DNA of 64,000 nucleotides from Morella rubra (Eukaryota; Streptophyta; Magnoliopsida; Fagales; Myricaceae): positions 788,378-852,377 of the forward strand of contig CM025850.1 of the NCBI GenBank assembly GCA_003952965.2. Reading direction: 5' to 3'. A program made the position numbers and the translations under genes. The notes beneath the pieces are model-generated. The model was not told the DNA's origin. It saw only the letters and a program-made list of their open reading frames with translations, and did no database searches. Positions 23,549-35,250 of this stretch are shown here, one piece after another (within the stretch, counting starts at the first letter, position 1; each line of letters opens with the position of its first letter).

Positions 23549-23926
23549 GTGCAGGGAAGAAAGAGTAGCCACCGCATGTTTCTATCTGATGGAAGGCAAG
23601 CAAATGGTGGAGGTGGATTCAAGCCCAATATGAGAAAGAAAGAAGAAGGCTCGGAGTGGACGGCTTTCGAGAGGGAGTTGCTTATGCAATTTGGGCCCTT
23701 CGCCCATTGTCAACCATCATGGCCAATTGCCAAGCTCAAGCAAGAGGGCAAGGTGCATGCATATGTGGAGGAGTTTCGACAACTCCAAACTTTGGTGAGG
23801 GGTTGGTCCGAAGAGGCACTCATTGGCACCTTTGTGGATGGCTTGAAGCCATGGATAGCCAAGGAGCTCAAGTTGAAGCAGCCCACTAGGTTGCAAGAAG
23901 CAATGAGGATGGCTGAAGATCCTTGA
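23549..23926 (+). pseudogene. gypsy gag fragment (Retrotrans_gag)
   Basis: The frame reads WTAFERELLMQFGPFAHC, then AKLKQEGKVHAYVEEFRQLQ, then WSEEALIGTFVDGLKPWIAK. This is the standard order of the plant Ty3/gypsy gag domain (FxxxFxxRFG, LxQxGSVxEYxxxFxxL, GLKPxI). Upstream, in another frame, lie WLDKADHYF-like and MEGKQM-like blocks of the same domain, so at least one frameshift is present. Confidence 0.8.
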
Positions 23927-24289
23927 AGATAGCCACCGGTTTGAGAAGAAGCATGTCAAGGACCAAGTGGCTAGCAAGGAAGATAAACCTTGCAATCCGA
24001 GGGTCTTGGAAGGGAAAGGAGGTGGTTGGGAGATTCGAGGAGCAAAAAGAAGGAAGTAAGAAGCTTAGTCGTGAGGAGCTTGATGAGTACATAAAAAGGG
24101 CTTATGCTTCAAGTGTGGAGAAAAGTGGAGCTCCTAACCATCATGCAACAAGGCCAAGCTCATGTTCATAATTGATGAGTGTGAGGAGGAGTCAAGCGAG
24201 GAGCACGGGCATACGAGTACACTAGTTATAGTGAGTTGAGCCTTAATGCCATCACCGGCATTGGGAAATCCTCAACCATGACATTCATG

Positions 24290-24600
24290 GCTTGATGGCA
24301 AGCACAAGTTCACCTTGTTGGTGGATAGTGGGTCTACCCACAACTTCATCAACACCCACCTTGTTACTAATGGGCTTGCATGGAGAGGAGATAGAGGCCT
24401 TTGAGGTGAAGCTTGCCAACGGAGGAAGATGAGATGTGAGGAGATCGTGAAGGCGGTCCGATTGATGTCCAAGGTATGCATGTAGTTGTTGATCTATATG
24501 TACTTTCCTTGGATGAGTTGATGTGGTTTTGGGTGATGCTTGGTTAAAAGGCATTAGCAAAATCATACTTGATTATGGTAGGAGGAGCATGGAGTTCACC
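24290..24600 (+). pseudogene. gypsy aspartic protease fragment
   Basis: HKFTLLVDSGSTHNFINTHL holds the retropepsin active-site triad region (DSGST) in the form typical of plant chromovirus-like gypsy elements. It is followed, after frame changes, by GDAWLKGISKIILDYG, which matches the WLxxLGPIxWDY block that precedes the reverse transcriptase. No reverse-transcriptase catalytic motif follows. Confidence 0.75.
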
Positions 24601-27014
24601 TGGGCAATAGGTGGGTTACTTGGAGCATGGGTGGGCTACCTAGAGAGGAGATGGCTTGGGAGGACTATGATGTCATGAACTCTAGAGTTTCAAAGCTTAC
24701 CCTTGGGGTCAAGGGTACTCTTCATGGAAAGGGGAATGAAAGGATCCCCAGTGATGACATGGGCTGTGATAGCCATGTGTGGGAGGATAGGTTTCGAGAT
24801 GAGGCACCTGTGGCACCCATGGGCACCCTTGACATGCCTACAGCACGCGCGGCGAGAGCACCACAGCCAAGCCATGCCATCAGCGCCCCTGACAAGGCAT
24901 GACGCCCCATTAACGCCATGCCTAGCATGCTAGCCAACCTGCCACAAACATGTCATGACAAGCTTATGACCTTGCCATGACATGGTGTTGCAGCAAGTCC
25001 TTGGCCATTAGCAAGCCAAGCAGTAAGGGGCAAGTAAACACAGGAGTACAAGAAATGGCCACCACTAGTGGCGGAGCACCACCACCCTTACCGGTGCTAG
25101 GTAGGGAATGAAGAGGAAGGCCAGGGAGTCGAAGGAGCATCACCACCCATGGAGGTGCAAGCGGCGGCGCCCCGTGGACAACGGCGAGAACCAGACATTT
25201 AAGGAGGTATCGTAGGATTAGTTTCCTTTCTTGTTGAGTTGAATAAATCATATTTTTTAGATTTACGGATCATTTCCTAAACTCTAGAAAATTACTTTCC
25301 TTTGAGTTCATTGTGATTTAGGCATATAATATCCAATCTCCTTGGTTGAAGGGATTGATTCCTAAATATCAGTGATTTGATTATGATTTGATTGTGATTG
25401 TGATTGTGATTTATTAGGGTTTGTAAGCACCTAAGGATGTCTATATAAACACCTTAGGTGCATTAGTGTTATCATTCAGAATAGTAGAGTCTTGGAGAGC
25501 CTGAGTGCTTTTGGGAGTGTTTTGGCCGAGCATAGGCACGTATATGCTAAGTCATTGTCAGGCTAATAACCTTGTCATTTGGGATTCATTCTAGGCTAAT
25601 AACCTAGTTTGGGTACTTGTTATTTGTTCTTCATCAATAATATCTCAAGTGTTATTCATTTTGGTTGATAGATCCTATATTTCAGCTCGTGTGTTGCCAA
25701 GAACGGTTTAGGAGGATCAATTGGCGTGATCGTGTTCGAATCACTTGGTGGGAGTTAGTGCTGTTAAAATGGCCTAGACCAGGGTCCCTAACAAATCAGA
25801 GCGTTTTATAAAAATCTATATCCAATTTCTAGAGATGTAGTACACAAAATCCAATTCAGATAATGAAATCTTGATCATCTTGATTCTACTTATGTATAAT
25901 TTACTGTCCTAACATATTGGAAGCTACATATATATATATATATATATAATCTTTAACATTAGCAAATTCAATTGAAGTAAAACTAATCAGAAAATGTTTG
26001 AATTTGAAGCAATCGGCCACATAATTTGTTTTTTGTATTTGAATTTCATTGATCTCTTCCATTTTGTGGTAGGAGATGGGCGCCATTCAAAGAAACTGAA
26101 ACATGTATGTGTATTATATATGGGGCAGTAGAAATTGTTTCTGAAATATAGGCTTCAAGTATTCAGCAGGATATCTTTCTCTCTCTTTTGGGGGACATAT
26201 ACATACACATCTCCAAAAGCCCAGAAATCCACAACATGATAGATTGATACTCACCTTTTGCATGGGTTTTCTTTGTAAGTTATACGGAACATATATGGGT
26301 TTCCTTTTATTAGATGGTTTCAGCTTGTCAGCTAGAGAAACCGAACGTTGGGATTCTCACTGCCAATCACAACTATGAATCCTTGGCACTGTGGATATAT
26401 ATTCATACCGATATATATACTCGCGACCACTCAATTAAAGCGCTTTTTCAAATGACCACGTTTTGTTTCCGAAGCATTTTCAGCTGACCGTACGTCCATT
26501 TCTCTTAGCACTCATGGCAAGCTTTTATTGCTCTTCTTTGAATTCTCTCTCTGGTTCTTTTGCAGTCATTGATCTTAGGAGGTGCAGATACGACGACAGT
26601 AACATTGACATGGGCGCTCTGTCTACTTCTTAACAACCGTGAGACCCTAGTGAAAGTGCAGGAGGAATTGGACCTCCATGTTAGCGGAGACAGGCAAGTG
26701 AAGGAATCGGACGTGAAAAACCTCGTTTATCTCCAAGCTGTCCTCAAAGAAACAATGCGTTTATATCCTGCCGGGCCACTTTCTGCGCCACACGAGTCCA
26801 TTGAGGACTGTACTGTGGCTGGATACCATGTCCCAGCAGGCACGCAGCTTCTCTTTAATCTATCGAAGCTTCATCGAGACCCACATGTGTGGGTGGATCC
26901 AAACGAATTTCGGCCAGAAAGATTCCTTACAACCCACCTGGATGTTGACGTTCGGGGACAGCATTTCGAATTGATACCATTTGGAAGTGGTAGAAGAGTG
27001 TGCCCCGGAATCTC

Positions 27015-27347
27015 GTTTGCGCAACAAGTTATGCACCTCACACTGGCTACCTTTTTGCACGCCTTTGAAATTACCACCTCGTCGGATGAACCAGTGGACA
27101 TGACTGAGAAAGTGGGACTTACCAACCTAAAAGCCACCCCGTTCGAAGTTCACCTTACACCACGCCTTGCAATTAAAGCATATGCATAATTTGACTAGTT
27201 GTTAACTAAAAAAGATGATAGTACTAGACTTCCCGACTAGTATGCGTATGTGCCTGCGATACAAGGGAGCATCATATATATATATATGTGGGCAGTTCAT
27301 ATAGTAGTACTAGCTGTTTGTGATGGATCTGTATTTGTTTTGATAAT
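27015..27347 (+). repeat. Left arm of a P450 tail-to-tail inverted repeat
   Basis: Covers the last 58 codons of CYP82 copy A and about 160 bp of 3' flank, ending TTTGTTTTGATAA. It is closely matched, inverted, at 28297-28625. Spacer about 950 bp. Confidence 0.9.
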
Positions 27348-28296
27348 TATTTAAGTTGTTTCTTAGAACTTTTGAGTACCTGATATGTTAATGAGAACCC
27401 TAAACATATAGCAAACTATACTGTAAATACTACATAATATGAAACTCGAGGCAATTGAAGGTTGGAATATCACTCGATACCTCTGTAAGCAGGTAATAAT
27501 TAAAAGGTTCCAAAACTTAAGAATGTTGCTCGAAATGACATGTATATTGTGCACTATTACATCCAAGGCTAGGTACCATATGCGAAGAGAAAACACATGT
27601 AAAGAAACGACCAAATGAAAAAGGCCCGGGGAGGGAAGGGAGAGGAATCGAGGAGAAATAGCGAGCCATAGGAAAATAGGATTTATATATTCAGGTAGCA
27701 TTAATATAAAGGGATCTTAGGTGTTGTATGTGGGGCTTAGGCATGTTATGTTGGAAAAAATTGGAGAGGGAGATGCTTTTACTAACGGAACATTACCCAC
27801 AAAAATAACTTACAAGAGAAAACCAAAACAGATCCATACAGATTCAAAACTCTTAGGCGTTATTAATTCTGTAAGGTCACTCTAATGTTTGCAACTCAAT
27901 AATTGCCCTGATTGCCCGAGTTATGTGAAACGAAGGACTGCACAAACCTAGACATTAATCGCAGTAAAACAATGGATACCTTCGCCGTCTAAAAAAAAAA
28001 AATTTCAACACCCTAACGTCTATCACAGGCACGCACTTAAAAATTAGTAATTTTTCTCAAATATGCTCTCTCTCTCTCTCTCCAGGTGGTCGCCACTCTT
28101 CACTCACTTTATAACCTTTTTCACAAGCAGGGTTTGTCTTATTTCTTTTTTTTGTTCTGATCAAAACAACTACCTTCATTCTTTTTTCTTTTTCTTTTTT
28201 TTTTCCTCGGAAAACCACCTTCATTCAACAAACTTATAAAAGCAAATACTTACACCGAGTTTATGGCGGTAATTCAATACCTCGGTAAAACCAGAT
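27348..28296. other. Spacer between the P450 inverted-repeat arms
   Basis: The first 200 bp are 3' flank of a CYP82 unit, also found at 58450-58620. The rest contains a (CT)n run near 28070 and T-rich tracts. No coding sequence is recognised. Confidence 0.5.
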
Positions 28297-28625
28297 TATC
28301 AAAACAAATACAGATCCATTACAAACAGCTAGTACCACTGTATGAACTGCCCATATATATATATATGTATGACGATCCCTTATATCGCAGGCACATACGC
28401 ATTCTAGTCGTGAAGTCTAGTACTATCATTTATTAGTTAACAACTAGTCAAACTATGCATATGCTTGAATTGCAAGGCGTGGTGTAAGGTGAACTTCGAG
28501 CGGGGTGGCTTTTAGGTTGGTAAGTCCCACTTTCTCAATCATGTCCACTGGTTCATCCGACAAGGTTGTAATCTCAAAGGTGTGCAAAAAGGTAGCCAGT
28601 GTGAGGTGCATAACTTGTTGAGCAA
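28297..28625 (-). repeat. Right arm of the P450 tail-to-tail inverted repeat
   Basis: Reverse complement of 27015-27347 with scattered substitutions, including TAG in place of TAA as the stop. The arm ends at AGCAA (28625), where LINE-like sequence begins. Confidence 0.9.
28453..28625 (-). pseudogene. CYP82-type 3' fragment, inverted
   Basis: The minus strand encodes AQQVMHLTLATFLHTFEITT, then DEPVDMIEKVGLTNLKATP, then LEVHLTPRLAIQAYA and a TAG stop at 28453. This is the C-terminal helix L to beta-sheet region of a P450, just after the heme-binding loop. The heme loop and everything upstream are absent. The frame is open, so the fragment is young or was moved recently. Confidence 0.9.
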
Positions 28626-28740
28626 GATGATGCGCTATGTTGTTTGCACCTCGATAGACATGCTTTACCTTCCATTGATGAGCTGATTCCTTGTTTCTGC
28701 TACTATCTCATGGATTTCTAGTCCCTTCGTTCAGGGTACT
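28626..28740 (-). pseudogene. LINE-1 RNase H fragment
   Basis: On the minus strand, a GLEIHEIVAETRNQLI block is followed, after a frame change, by WKVKHVYRGANNIAHH. The HVYR-x-AN-x-xAH string is the closing motif of plant LINE-1 RNase H domains. It abuts the inverted P450 fragment exactly where the P450 similarity ends, which suggests that a LINE-related event captured or moved that fragment. Confidence 0.6.
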
Positions 28741-29825
28741 TCTGAATTGCTTGAATAAAATGACGCATAGTCCCCTTACAGAATTATTGGCACAGCCTCT
28801 TAATTTCGGACGTCGACTGTCATGGATTTGTACGTATGGAATTACTTGTTATGTGTCCACTGACTTTTTCTGCTATCATGTAAGGATCCTTAGGTCCCTG
28901 ACTAAGAAATAGTTCTTGAAATAACCAAATGTACGTATCCTACACGGAAGTGGAGAGCAAGGATATATATCTGCTACTTGAGCTAGGATTACGTTGAGTA
29001 GAATTTTTAATTATCACCTGAATTACGTGAGCTAAGTGTATGTTTATAAAGCTTTCCGAAGTTCAACGTTAGATATCCACCAAACCTAACCAATAATCGC
29101 ATTATTAGCCAAAATGGACTCTGTACCACATCATGCAATGTCTAACCTATGCCATACCTGGAATCATGATTGTCGTAGTTCTGTTTTTCCTATTCGATCC
29201 GGCGCGTGCATGGCCTACAATTGGTCAGTACGTGCCTCTCTTGGCTTGAGCCAACCCTCCCCATATAGCTTTGGGAGCTATGGCCGATCGACGAGTATGG
29301 ATCACCACTTTTAACATTTCAGACTGGAATGCGCCGCGCGTCGGGAAGACGGCAGAGCAGTGCATGCTTCGCCACTAATGACGTGGTTGTGTCCTCAAGG
29401 CCCAAATTTGTACGTTGCCTCAAAACACTTAGGCCATTGGAAGGCCTTGTTTGAATTTGCACCACCTAGATCATTTACTATATAATGCTGAAGCACTCCT
29501 CAGCCGTCTCCTCGAGGCCCGAACTTCTAGCCTTGAAACACCAATTAAGGGCTATAACAAGTAATAGTATTGACCTAAAAGGTTAAACTGTTAGAAAAAC
29601 AAATTAATTTAATTATTTAAGTTATAGTGCTTATAACACTGATCCCTTTCACATATCAGTAAACTCCACCTTGATAATATGAGTCCACCGCGCGTACTTA
29701 AATTGTTTGTGTGATCTAAAAACCCCATAAAATGGTCTAGCTCTTCTTCACACTAAAATTTTGCATCCAAACGAAAACTGTGTGTATATATATATATATA
29801 TATTTATGCTTTTTGCTACCCTGCT
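28741..29825. other. No gene recognised
   Basis: No homology I can name. There is a (TA)n run at about 29787-29803 just before copy B. Confidence 0.4.
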
Positions 29826-30230
29826 GAGCGACTGCACTTTGGCCGGCTATCATGTTCTAGTAGCCACGCAACTTGTTTTCAATCTGTCAAAACTCCAATA
29901 TATTGACCCACATGTGTGGAAGGATCCGAGCGAATTTCGGTCGGAAAGATTCCTTACAGGCCATAAGGATGTCGATGTTAGGGGCAAGCATTTCGAATTG
30001 ATGCCATTTGGTAGCGGTAGAAGAGTGTGCTCTGGAATCTTGTTTGCGCTTCAAATTATGCAACTCACACTGGCTACTTTGTTGCGAGCTTTTTGAAATT
30101 GCAAACCCCTAATATGAACCAGTAGTACTGGACATGACTGAGACAGTTGGACTTACGAACGAGCTGAAAGCCACCCCCCACTCGAAGTCGATCTCACTCC
30201 ACGCCTTCCTACTCAAATACATGCGCATAA
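29826..30230 (+). pseudogene. CYP82-type P450, copy B (3' fragment)
   Basis: Starts abruptly at DCTLAGYHV and continues [38 protein letters not shown] and VCSGILFALQIMQLTLATLL. The heme-ligand cysteine is kept. Small insertions (LQYIDPHVW for the usual LHRDPHVW) and a TGA at 30094-30096 break the frame; the rest can be followed in other frames to TAA at 30228-30230. The I- and K-helices are missing. It lies in the same orientation as copies A, C and D. Confidence 0.88.
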
Positions 30231-32483
30231 TTTGAGACGATATCAAAACTATTTCAATTAAAAGAGCTACTAGAACTCCCGACTGATTTTGTGTACCTGC
30301 GATATTTATCTTATGTTTGCAGCGGCGTAAATAGCTGCTGTCGGAGCCAGGATTGCTGCGTTGGGGGTAGGATAACAAATACTAAAAAATTTCAAAAAAT
30401 ATTTTGAAATCAATTGATACTATGGGAAGACCAAGATGTAAAAAAAAAATTAATCACGGATACACATAAAATAAAAGATCTAAAATTTAGATTTTTTTTT
30501 TTTTAATTAAAGCAGGACTCAACAATGTTTTAGAGAATAGAAATCAAGACAATGTAGAATTTGGTTCGTCGTCCTTTTTCTTAAAATGACATTAATTGTC
30601 TTTGGTTTGCCCATTATAGAAACTAAGAATTTTAAAAACATAACAATAATGTTTAATTAGTCACAATTTTCAAGACAATTTGTAACACAAATTAGCATTG
30701 CATACCTGTAAAATTTATCGCTACAAAAGAAATCAACAAACAAAAAACGAATAAACATTTAACACTTATACTGATATATCTTATTGATTTCTATAATTAT
30801 AGAAGTATGAACACTAGGCTAATCAAATATTGAACAAAATGTATTATCTCAGTCAAATACAAAAGAAGAAAAAACTTACTAATTGAATTGAAACTAGCTT
30901 CTTCTTTTTTTTTCTTTTTTGAAGTTTAACGACTCCAAATATTATAGAATCAACGGAGGCAATAAAATATTTTTGAAGTGAATTGGATTGAGTATGCTTG
31001 CAAAAACTGAAATTTTGTAACAACTATGACAGCTAAAGGAAAAAAAAAAAAAATAAAAAAAAAAATTATATATATATATATATCTATAAAATTGTTTAAT
31101 TAAATAAATAGAATAGGCTTACAAAAAGTGAAGAACGTAGAGGATCATGGATTGTGATGAAGAGAAAAGGTCAACTAGCGTCTGAAGAGGGAAGATGATT
31201 CTTTTTTTCTTTTCTTTTTTAATTAGGGTAGTTTATTTATTTAAATTTAAAGTTGAAGTTAGAAGTAATACACTTATATGGTATTGGGAATTTACATAGA
31301 AAATGATTGATTCTTTTTTAACTTCCAAGAAACACAAATTGAGTTTTTTTGCGCTAGGCCACACGCAAATCTTTTTCAGTAGGTGATTAATTCCCTGTAC
31401 ACAAATCCTCTTGTATGCTGCGAGAATTTTTTTTCTTTTTTCGTTGAGGAGGGGGGGCGGGGGCGGGGCGGCGCTATGTGTTAAGAGCCAGTTTTTGAAG
31501 TTTGAGGGGGACCGTTCCTTAGTAACAGAGAATTTTTTAAACGTTCATTTAATATCGCTTTGTCGCGCGCAGCACGTGTACAGACTATCCACGCACCGAC
31601 TTGCAGTTTGCAACTCAAAAACGACTTCTAGTTTAACTTTTTTGACTATGACGAATCATTTGGGTGTGTTGTCACTGCCTTCTTCATTAAACTAATTAGA
31701 GGGATAATTTATAGAGATCATAATGTGGAGACTTTTGTAATCTGGCATTATTTTTGTCTGTCACCACGTTAATTAGTGATCTGAGTATGTGGATTAAAAT
31801 GCGGTGAATATTACCACAGAGCCTATATATATATATATATATATTAAGGATATCCGTACGTAGCATAATCATGGTTGGGGTACGGGGCCTTCAATAAGAA
31901 CAAGGCCGAATAGATATAGCAGTTAACTTGAAGACGAGTGACCTTTTGAATATTAAATAATTTAAATTTATATAAAATAACATAAGATTCTCTTTGCCTT
32001 TAGGCCTCGATTGGACAATTAAGATTGAGCCAGCCCTGCAGTAGTGCATCGGAAGATTACGTAGAGTTTTGGACATGCATGGCACGTTTTGGAATATTCT
32101 GTTGCATTTGTGAGTTTTTTTGTTTTTTTTTTTCCTTTTTTGTCTAAAGTCCATTCAATCAATCGAAAGAGTGAGGAGAAGGACCTCGATCGTATAAAAT
32201 ATGGGGCGAAGTCCATCACTAGAGTAGCCTATATAGAAATAAATTAAAGAACAACATGATAACAGGAAGGATTGCAACAATTCTGTAGGATTAATCACGC
32301 GAGGAGTACATTCATATTTGATTTGCAAAACTGGATGTCTAACCACACCGTGCACGTAGCGAACTCTCTTGCGCACGACGTCGCCGAAACATTGGTGGAG
32401 CGGTTCCAATTGGATTCATACACTAATAATCCCATCTGCTGTGTTTATTTGATTTCCAAAAGGAAAAAAACATTCCGTTACCA
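30231..32483. other. Intergenic region upstream of CYP82 copy C
   Basis: AT-rich, with poly-A/T runs and (TA)n tracts near 31065 and 31825. No gene recognised. The last few hundred bases should hold the copy C promoter. Confidence 0.45.
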
Positions 32484-32493
32484 CTATATATAC
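32484..32493 (+). promoter_or_regulatory. TATA-like box of CYP82 copy C
   Basis: CTATATATAC lies 64 bp upstream of the probable start codon at 32557, a suitable distance for a plant core promoter with a short 5' UTR. Inferred from motif and position only. Confidence 0.45.
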
Positions 32494-33499
32494 AAGGGGC
32501 TGGAAAGGAGCTACTCCCTTTTCTTTTCCAGAAACAACAGAACCGAAGAAGCAATTATGCTCTTGCCTGACGTCCCATCCCCGATAACTGTTCTGGCCGC
32601 CATTTTGGCCTTGTTTCCGTCTCTCTTCTTTCTTCTTTGGATATCAAAAAGAGTCCAGCAAACTGCTCGACAAAAGACACTTCCACCAGAAGCTGGAGGA
32701 GCGTGGCCTGTGAATGGCCACCTCCATCACTTAGCAGGGCCACAACCGCCCCATACTACCTTGGGTAATATGGCCAAAAAGTATGGACCACTCTTCACAA
32801 TCTGGTTTGGCGTACATTGTACTTTGGTTATGAGCAGTTGGAAGATGGTCAAAGAGTGTTTCACCACTAACGACAAAGCTTTCGCTAACCATCCGAAAGC
32901 TTGGGCAATAGAACTCATGGCATATAATTATGCCGTGTTCGGGTTCGGTCTGTACGGTCTGTATTGGCACCAAGTGCGCAAAATCATCACTCTTGAGGTC
33001 ATCTCCAGGCTCCAGCCACTGTCTTGAGATGTTCAAATACGTTTAGGAGTCTGAGGTAAGTATATCAATAAAAGAGATATACCAGCTCTGGGCTAAGAAC
33101 AACCAGACGTCGGCAGAGATGAAGAGATGGTTTGGCGAGGTAACGTTAAACGCAGTGCTCATGATGGTTATGGGAAGGAGATTTGCTAGGAACGTAACCA
33201 AGGAGGAGAATGAAGGAAATGATTGGTGTCAAAAGGTGTTTAGAGATTTCATGGATTTAACTGGGATATTTGTGGTGTTAGATGCGCTTCCGTATCTAAC
33301 GTGGCTTTGATTTTGGTGGATACAAGAGGATCGTGAAAAAAACCGCAAAAGAGTTGGATGAGGTGCTCGGAGGATGGCTCCAAGAGCATAAGCCAAAAAA
33401 AACTACCGGGAAGGTGAAGGGACACAAGGACTTTATGGACGTAATGTCCACTATTACAATGGATGAGGAGACTTCAAATTAACCAAAGCTACATTACTG

Positions 33500-33966
33500 G
33501 TACGCTTTTGATAATCCTACAAACTTCCACACACAAAGCTAGAATCTCCAAAATTTGCTCCTTCGCAACTATGATGGTACTCTTTTGTTAATTAGAAGTT
33601 CACGAAGGTGTAGTTGAATTTATTATTGAGATCACGAATTCCTCATCCTTTGTATCTTATTTTTTCTAGTAAATAATAGGTAAGGATTTTCATATATCTA
33701 AAAATTATATAGGTAGGGACCAACCCTAAAATGGATCATAGTACATAAAAAACCTCAAAAGTTGTCTCTCTTAGACCTTGATCCTTTGTTATTATCAATG
33801 TAATAATACTTAGTTTAAAACTCTTAAAAAATAAAACATATCAAAACTAAAGAATTAGTCAAGCTCATATTTTAGGCCTTCTATCAGCTACTTGTCCACG
33901 TGTCATCTAATTTTGATTCTCGGCATGCTCTTGTTATAAACATAATATTAAAAGAGAAAAGATAAC
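33500..33966 (+). other. Copy C intron before CACTA-1
   Basis: Matches the copy A intron from 20372 onward (for example GTACGCTTT-GATAATCCT, then AATATTCGCGG-equivalent and GGCATGCT blocks), confirming paired descent of the two genes. No coding content. Confidence 0.7.
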
Positions 33967-34134
33967 AAGCACTACTAGAAAATTGACTTTTAGTAACGAA
34001 ATTCTCGGTGACGAATTGAATTTCGTCACAAAAAAGGTTTTTTTGTGACGAAACTACTTTTCGTCACCAATTTCGTCACTAAAGGTTTTATTTGTGACGA
34101 AATAAAATTGTTGTCACTAAAAGTTAATCTTTTG

Positions 34135-35125
34135 GTGACGGAAAGTTTCGTCAACCACCGATTGATCGGTATCGTAATCGTCTGCAAATACGAAAGGCCG
34201 ATCGATCGGCAATATATGACGATCGATCGGTAAGCGTAACCGTCACTTTTTTTGAATCGTCGTTCAACGAATGGGAAGACGCCACGTGTTAGAACATAGC
34301 GATCGATCGTACTTAACTACCGATCGATCGGCACAAACGATTATATGAAACCGCCGAAGTCATTTTTACCGGTTATCTCTCCACAAAATCTCTCGAATCC
34401 TCTCAAAGTGCAAGGAGCCATTTCGTGCTGCATTGTCTTCCAAAGTGCGTGGAATCATCCTTCATTGTCTTCTACGTCAAAGGTACGTACTTATATTGTT
34501 TTTTAAGCAATATTAAGCGGTTGTTCACTAGCGAATTTTTAGTTTACGTTTTCTAATTTGCTATATCATCCATTTAGGACCGTAAAATATATTTATTTTA
34601 TTGTTGATGCATGTTTTAAGAGTTTAGGATTGTTTTGGGATCAATTTTGGGTGATTTTGGGCCTGTTTTGGGGTTTTGGAACGTCTGTGTGTATTCGTTC
34701 CCGTAACGATCGATCGCCTCATAGGCGATCGATCGTGTGTAAGTGTAGGTCCAATGATCGATCGGTTAAATTCACCGATCGATCGCTGAATTTGGTACGG
34801 AGCGATCGATGCTTTAGTGAGCGATCGATCGTCTCCTCGAAACTGTGCGTTTCAATTCGGGCGATCGATCGTTTATATAGACGATCGATCGGTATTGTTA
34901 TCGATCGATCGTTTACACCTAAGCGATCGATCGTTTTGTGGCGATCGATCCCTTAGTGATACTGTGCGTTTGGTTGCATGGACGATCGATCGTCTGTGCA
35001 CTGAAACGCGTCTTTTATGATAGCGTTCGATCGGTCAAATGGATTGATCGATCGCCATTGTACGATCGATCGTGTAGTTACTAACGATCGATCGCACATT
35101 TAGTGATCGATCGCTATGGATGGCG
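34135..35125. repeat. 5' subterminal GATCGATC palindrome cluster of CACTA-1
   Basis: More than a dozen copies of CGATCGATCG or one-base variants lie within 1 kb, often 15-30 bp apart, in otherwise unlike sequence. The densest part is 34705-35115. Subterminal repeats of CACTA elements are the binding sites of the TnpA-type accessory protein. I infer that role here from position. Confidence 0.9.
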
Positions 35126-35250
35126 ATGGATGTTTGTTTCAACTTCATTAATAATTACGTGATTGTGATTACTTTTTTTTTTTTAAGTAATACGTTATTG
35201 TGATTACTTATTAACACATATTTATATACAACTTTTGCAGTATACATAAA

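Larger units (their letters stand above)
23377..25795 (+). mobile_element. Degraded Ty3/gypsy fragment in the copy A intron
   Basis: Compared with copy C, the intron gains about 2.4 kb between ATTTTAATAAC (23377) and the shared TTTTATAAAAATCTATAT at 25805. The insert carries gag and protease traces in the plus direction. Its 3' end, from about 25209, looks like an LTR: a purine-rich AAGGAGGTA just before it, a TATATAAAC promoter motif near 25441, and an end CCCTAACA. No matching 5' LTR, reverse transcriptase or integrase was found, so it is a deleted element. Confidence 0.7.
20096..27189 (+). pseudogene. CYP82-type cytochrome P450, copy A (N-terminus missing)
   Basis: Exon 1 survives only as its last 92 codons (20096-20371), from RDFMDLSGAFVVSDALPYL to DTITKATCL, then a GT donor. 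Exon 2 (26566-27189) is intact: the I-helix GGADTTT, K-helix ETMR, FRPERF, heme-binding FGSGRRVCPG with the thiolate cysteine, and an end EVHLTPRLAIKAYA. These blocks and the single phase-0 intron before the I-helix fit CYP82, ER-anchored monooxygenases of specialised metabolism. The membrane anchor and about the first 220 residues are absent. The intron is stretched to 6.2 kb by a 370-bp foldback element and a gypsy fragment. Product unlikely to be functional. Confidence 0.92.

Noticed and set aside
31060-31085. (TA)n tracts here and near 25930, 27278, 29787 and 31825
   Set aside because: Ordinary microsatellites in AT-rich plant DNA, without further structure.
34558-35020. Overlapping plus-strand frames rich in 'DRS' and 'RSI' that could be read as a repeat protein
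   Set aside because: They are translations of the GATCGATC palindromes. The same pattern appears in every frame and strand, so the DNA motif explains it.
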